Translations under genes and position numbers: made by a program
The notes under the pieces: model-generated
Told to the model about the DNA's origin: nothing
Databases searched by the model: none
The model's input: only the letters and a program-made list of their open reading frames with translations
NCBI RefSeq assembly: GCF_003027925.1
Contig: NZ_PYPS01000040.1
Span: 1 to 64,000 of the forward strand
Direction of reading: 5' to 3'
Source: Micromonospora sp. RP3T
GTDB taxonomy: Bacteria; Actinomycetota; Actinomycetes; Mycobacteriales; Micromonosporaceae
DNA length: 64,000 nucleotides
In this document: piece after piece, positions 61,695 to 64,000 of the stretch
Layout of the letters: every line of letters begins with the position of its first letter
How positions within the stretch are numbered: the stretch's first letter is position 1

Positions 61695-64000
61695 GGAGAT
61701 GGCGGCCGTTCCCGCAGCGGCGCGGTCCGTCGGAAACACACGGGGACCACAGCCCCATCATCAACGCGGACAACAACAGCGGCAACATCACCATCACGGT
61801 CATGACCGCCGCCGGGGCCCATCCGCTCCGGGACGCTCCCCAGGCGTACGGGGCGTACGTCGATTCGCTGACCCGGGCCTACTATCCGAACAATCCGCTG
61901 GTAGCGGATTTCCGTCGGTTCACGGCGGAACAGGATCGTGGATACTTCGCGGTGGAGGCCGAGCCCGGCATGGGGAAGTCGGCCTTCGCGGCGTGGGTCG
62001 AGGCGCGACCGGAGACGGACGCCGCGCACTTCGTGCAGAACGGCGCCGGGGCGGGACTGACGGCGACAGTCGTGCGCAGCCTGGGCGCTCAACTCATCAC
62101 CGCGTGGACGTTGGACGATCTCGCCCCCGGTGGTTGGCTCTCCGACTCCAGCGGAGAGGCCGGCTGGCTGGCCGACGTCATCGAGCAGGCGGCGCGACGG
62201 CGGAACGAGCAGGGGCCGGCACGGCCCATCGTCGTGGTCGTCGACGCGCTGGACGCCGCCCACGAGTACCCCGCCACCGAGTTGCCGTTCGGACTGCCGC
62301 AGTGGCTTCCGGAGGGCGTGTACGTCGTCGTGACCGCGCGGACCGGGCGCTTGAGGAACCTTCCGTGGGACCAGACACGTCGGGTGGCGTTGGTGCCGGA
62401 ATCGCCGGGGAACGGTGCGGCTCTGGAGGGTTTCCTCCGTGACCGTGCGCGGAACGACCCCCGTGTCGCCCGGGCGCTCGACGGACACGGCGTCACCGAG
62501 GAGGCCTTCGCCCGACGGATCCTGGAGCGCAGTCGAGGGTCGTGGGTCTACACCCACTACGTGATCGAGTCCATCGGTCAGGATCCGCGGAGGATCCGGG
62601 ATCTTCCCGGGTTACCGGAAGGCTTGGAGGCCTACTACCAGCACCGCGTCCTGTCGCTCTGCCTCGGCGGGGACAGGCGGTACGACGAGCGACGCGTCCG
62701 ACTGCTCGCGGCGCTCGGCGTGGCCGGCGAGCCGGTGGACGCCGACACTCTCTGTTCGCTCGCCGGGCTGGACGAGCCGTCACTCGTGGACGCGCTCATG
62801 CGCGACGGGCTGCGGCCCTTCTGCACGGTCGTCGGCCCCGGTGAGGAGGTGGACGAGCCGGTCCGCTTCACGCCCCACCACCCGAGTCTCCGGGAGTACC
62901 TGTCGGGCGCGTCCGACGGGACCCTCCGGCAGGCGGCCCGGGCCGCTCACGCCCGTGTCTGCGACCGCTACCTGGCGGCGTGGGGTGGCCTGGAGTCCGG
63001 GCTCGGGACCCTGGTGGCCCAGCCGGAGCTGGCCGGCGCGGACGGTGGGTATCCCGTCCGGCATCTGGCGTCGCACCTGTTGGCGACCGGCCGGGAAGCG
63101 GATCTGCACCGCCTGCTCGCGCTGAGCCGGGGTCGGGAGAATCTGTGGTACGCGGTGCACGCGCAGGCCGGTGGTGTCGGCAGTTATCTGCGTGACGTCG
63201 AGTTGGCGGAGGCGGCGACCGGGCGGCTCACGCTCCGGATGCGTTACCGCCTCATCCGGGCGAGCGTGACCTCGGCGGTGACGGCCGTCCCGCCCGGGCT
63301 GGTGCGGGAGATGGTCACTCGGGGGCACTGGACCGTCGAGCAGGGCTTCCAGCGTGTCGCGATCATGAGCAATCCGGATCATCAGGCGGTGGGGGTTCGA
63401 CTTCTCGTACCGGACCTGCCGGAGCGGATGCATCCGGACGTGCTCAGCCTCGCCGCCTCGTACGGCGGCCAGGAACGCTCCGCCGTGCTGGAGGCGATCC
63501 TGCCGCTCCTGGCCGACGACCTGGTTCCGGTCGTGGTCGACCTGGCCCTCGACACCGACAACGGTCGACTGCTGCCCGGGCCACTGGCCACCGCGGCCGC
63601 CCGGCTGCCGCACGACGCGCTGACGGACCTGCTTCACCATCATCTGTTGCAGGACCGGTACGGCAACCGGAAGTTCGTCCGGGCTGTCGTCGCCCTGTTT
63701 CTGAACCCGGACCGGGAGGCCGGGGCGCGCAAGGCGTTACGGATCCTCGGCTCGGGGAAGTACGAGCCGGGCCGGGATCAGCTGTTCGCCCTGCTCCAGC
63801 ACCTGCCCGTCACCGAGGCGGTCTTCGACGACGTGCTGACCCTGATCGGGAACCGGCCCGACGGACGGGGCGACCGGCCTTCCGCGCCTGGTCCCCGGCC
63901 CACCGGCGGCATCGAGCGACTGCGGTGGGTGCTGGAGAAGGGCGTGGACATGGAGGTCGCCGCCCGCATGCTCCAGGTGGCCGCGCACCTCGACCGGGGC
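61691..64000 (+). CDS. STAND-type NTPase with N-terminal tag (partial, runs off window)
   Basis: At least 770 residues, open to the window end. Residues 14-34 repeat the tag of the preceding small membrane protein (THGDHSPIINADNNSG then NIT). An NTPase follows: P-loop AEPGMGKS (90-97), Walker B PIVVVVDALDAAHE (179-192), a sensor-like VVVTARTGRL, and a winged-helix-like segment (RVRLLAALGVAGEPVDADTL) that leads into a long helical, HEAT/TPR-like C-terminal region (ALTDLLHHHLLQD, FVRAVVALFLNPDREAGARK). No protease, nuclease or TIR domain is seen in the visible part, so the effector may be the coupled membrane protein or lie beyond the window. ATG 61691 overlaps the upstream stop. Confidence 0.8.
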   Translation, partial: MRRWRPFPQRRGPSETHGDHSPIINADNNSGNITITVMTAAGAHPLRDAPQAYGAYVDSLTRAYYPNNPLVADFRRFTAEQDRGYFAVEAEPGMGKSAFAAWVEARPETDAAHFVQNGAGAGLTATVVRSLGAQLITAWTLDDLAPGGWLSDSSGEAGWLADVIEQAARRRNEQGPARPIVVVVDALDAAHEYPATELPFGLPQWLPEGVYVVVTARTGRLRNLPWDQTRRVALVPESPGNGAALEGFLRDRARNDPRVARALDGHGVTEEAFARRILERSRGSWVYTHYVIESIGQDPRRIRDLPGLPEGLEAYYQHRVLSLCLGGDRRYDERRVRLLAALGVAGEPVDADTLCSLAGLDEPSLVDALMRDGLRPFCTVVGPGEEVDEPVRFTPHHPSLREYLSGASDGTLRQAARAAHARVCDRYLAAWGGLESGLGTLVAQPELAGADGGYPVRHLASHLLATGREADLHRLLALSRGRENLWYAVHAQAGGVGSYLRDVELAEAATGRLTLRMRYRLIRASVTSAVTAVPPGLVREMVTRGHWTVEQGFQRVAIMSNPDHQAVGVRLLVPDLPERMHPDVLSLAASYGGQERSAVLEAILPLLADDLVPVVVDLALDTDNGRLLPGPLATAAARLPHDALTDLLHHHLLQDRYGNRKFVRAVVALFLNPDREAGARKALRILGSGKYEPGRDQLFALLQHLPVTEAVFDDVLTLIGNRPDGRGDRPSAPGPRPTGGIERLRWVLEKGVDMEVAARMLQVAAHLDRG
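61730..61792 (+). repeat. 63-bp repeat, copy 2 (coding)
   Basis: Encodes S-ETHGDHSPIINADNNSG-NIT near the N-terminus of the STAND NTPase. It is the partner of the copy at 61572-61634; most differences are in third positions, so the peptide is kept more strictly than the DNA. Confidence 0.9.

Noticed and set aside
1-64000. tRNA, rRNA, riboswitch or replication origin
   Set aside because: No cloverleaf with conserved T-loop, rRNA block, recognised riboswitch core or DnaA-box cluster was seen on reading; weak hits would need a covariance-model search to exclude.

Overview
The window is high-GC actinobacterial DNA, most likely Micromonospora or another Micromonosporaceae. The grounds are strongly GC-biased third codon positions, many GTG starts, ATGA/GTGA start-stop overlaps, several ECF sigma factors, a SARP-LuxR regulator, actinobacterial lipoprotein families and IS701/IS481/IS5/ISL3 transposase relics. 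No rRNA, tRNA, origin or CRISPR array was recognised. Most of the window looks like accessory chromosome.

Layout. 0-2 kb: a 5'-truncated tyrosine recombinase, an unknown gene and an IS5-type transposase tail. 2.7-7.3 kb: a Trypco1 protein with a trypsin-STAND-WD40 protein, a recognised conflict-type pair. 7.6-8.0 kb: a MmcQ/YjbR protein. 8.7-15.5 kb (minus strand): an XRE regulator, a glycosyltransferase-STAND-WD40 fusion, a secreted I36-like protein and a lipoprotein. 15.6-18 kb: a graveyard of four IS fragments, a broken membrane gene and a broken Fe-S gene. 18-24.3 kb: an ECF42-type sigma factor with its DGPF partner, a DUF3152 lipoprotein, a SigE-type sigma factor with a membrane partner, and a further ECF sigma factor with a CU044_5270-type partner. 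24.4-29.5 kb: a lipoprotein, a MacA/MacB-type ABC exporter and two tandem paralogous secreted proteins. 29.8-31.9 kb: a TetR/SRPBCC operon with a clear operator, divergent from a metallo-beta-lactamase-fold hydrolase.

32-54 kb is the most distinctive part: two tiny exported peptides, a TPR protein, and five large secreted proteins. Each of the five carries six copies of a roughly 47-residue PLL/tectonin-like lectin repeat joined to a different partner domain (helical, right-handed beta-helix, second propeller, metallophosphoesterase plus PASTA, Cys-pair propeller plus C-terminal domain). Among them lie two large TPR/SARP regulators and a trigger-factor-like chaperone. I read this as a co-regulated secreted lectin arsenal; the co-regulation is inference.

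54-57.8 kb: a NarL-type two-component system divergent from a CDP-alcohol phosphatidyltransferase/membrane protein pair, an MFS relic and a cytidine deaminase. 58.2-64 kb: a membrane NACHT protein ending in a bacterial PH domain, and, divergently, a two-TM small protein translationally coupled to a STAND-type NTPase that shares with it a near-identical 21-residue tag. The last gene runs off the window. Four architecturally different non-regulatory STAND/NACHT proteins in 64 kb suggest an immunity/conflict-rich region.
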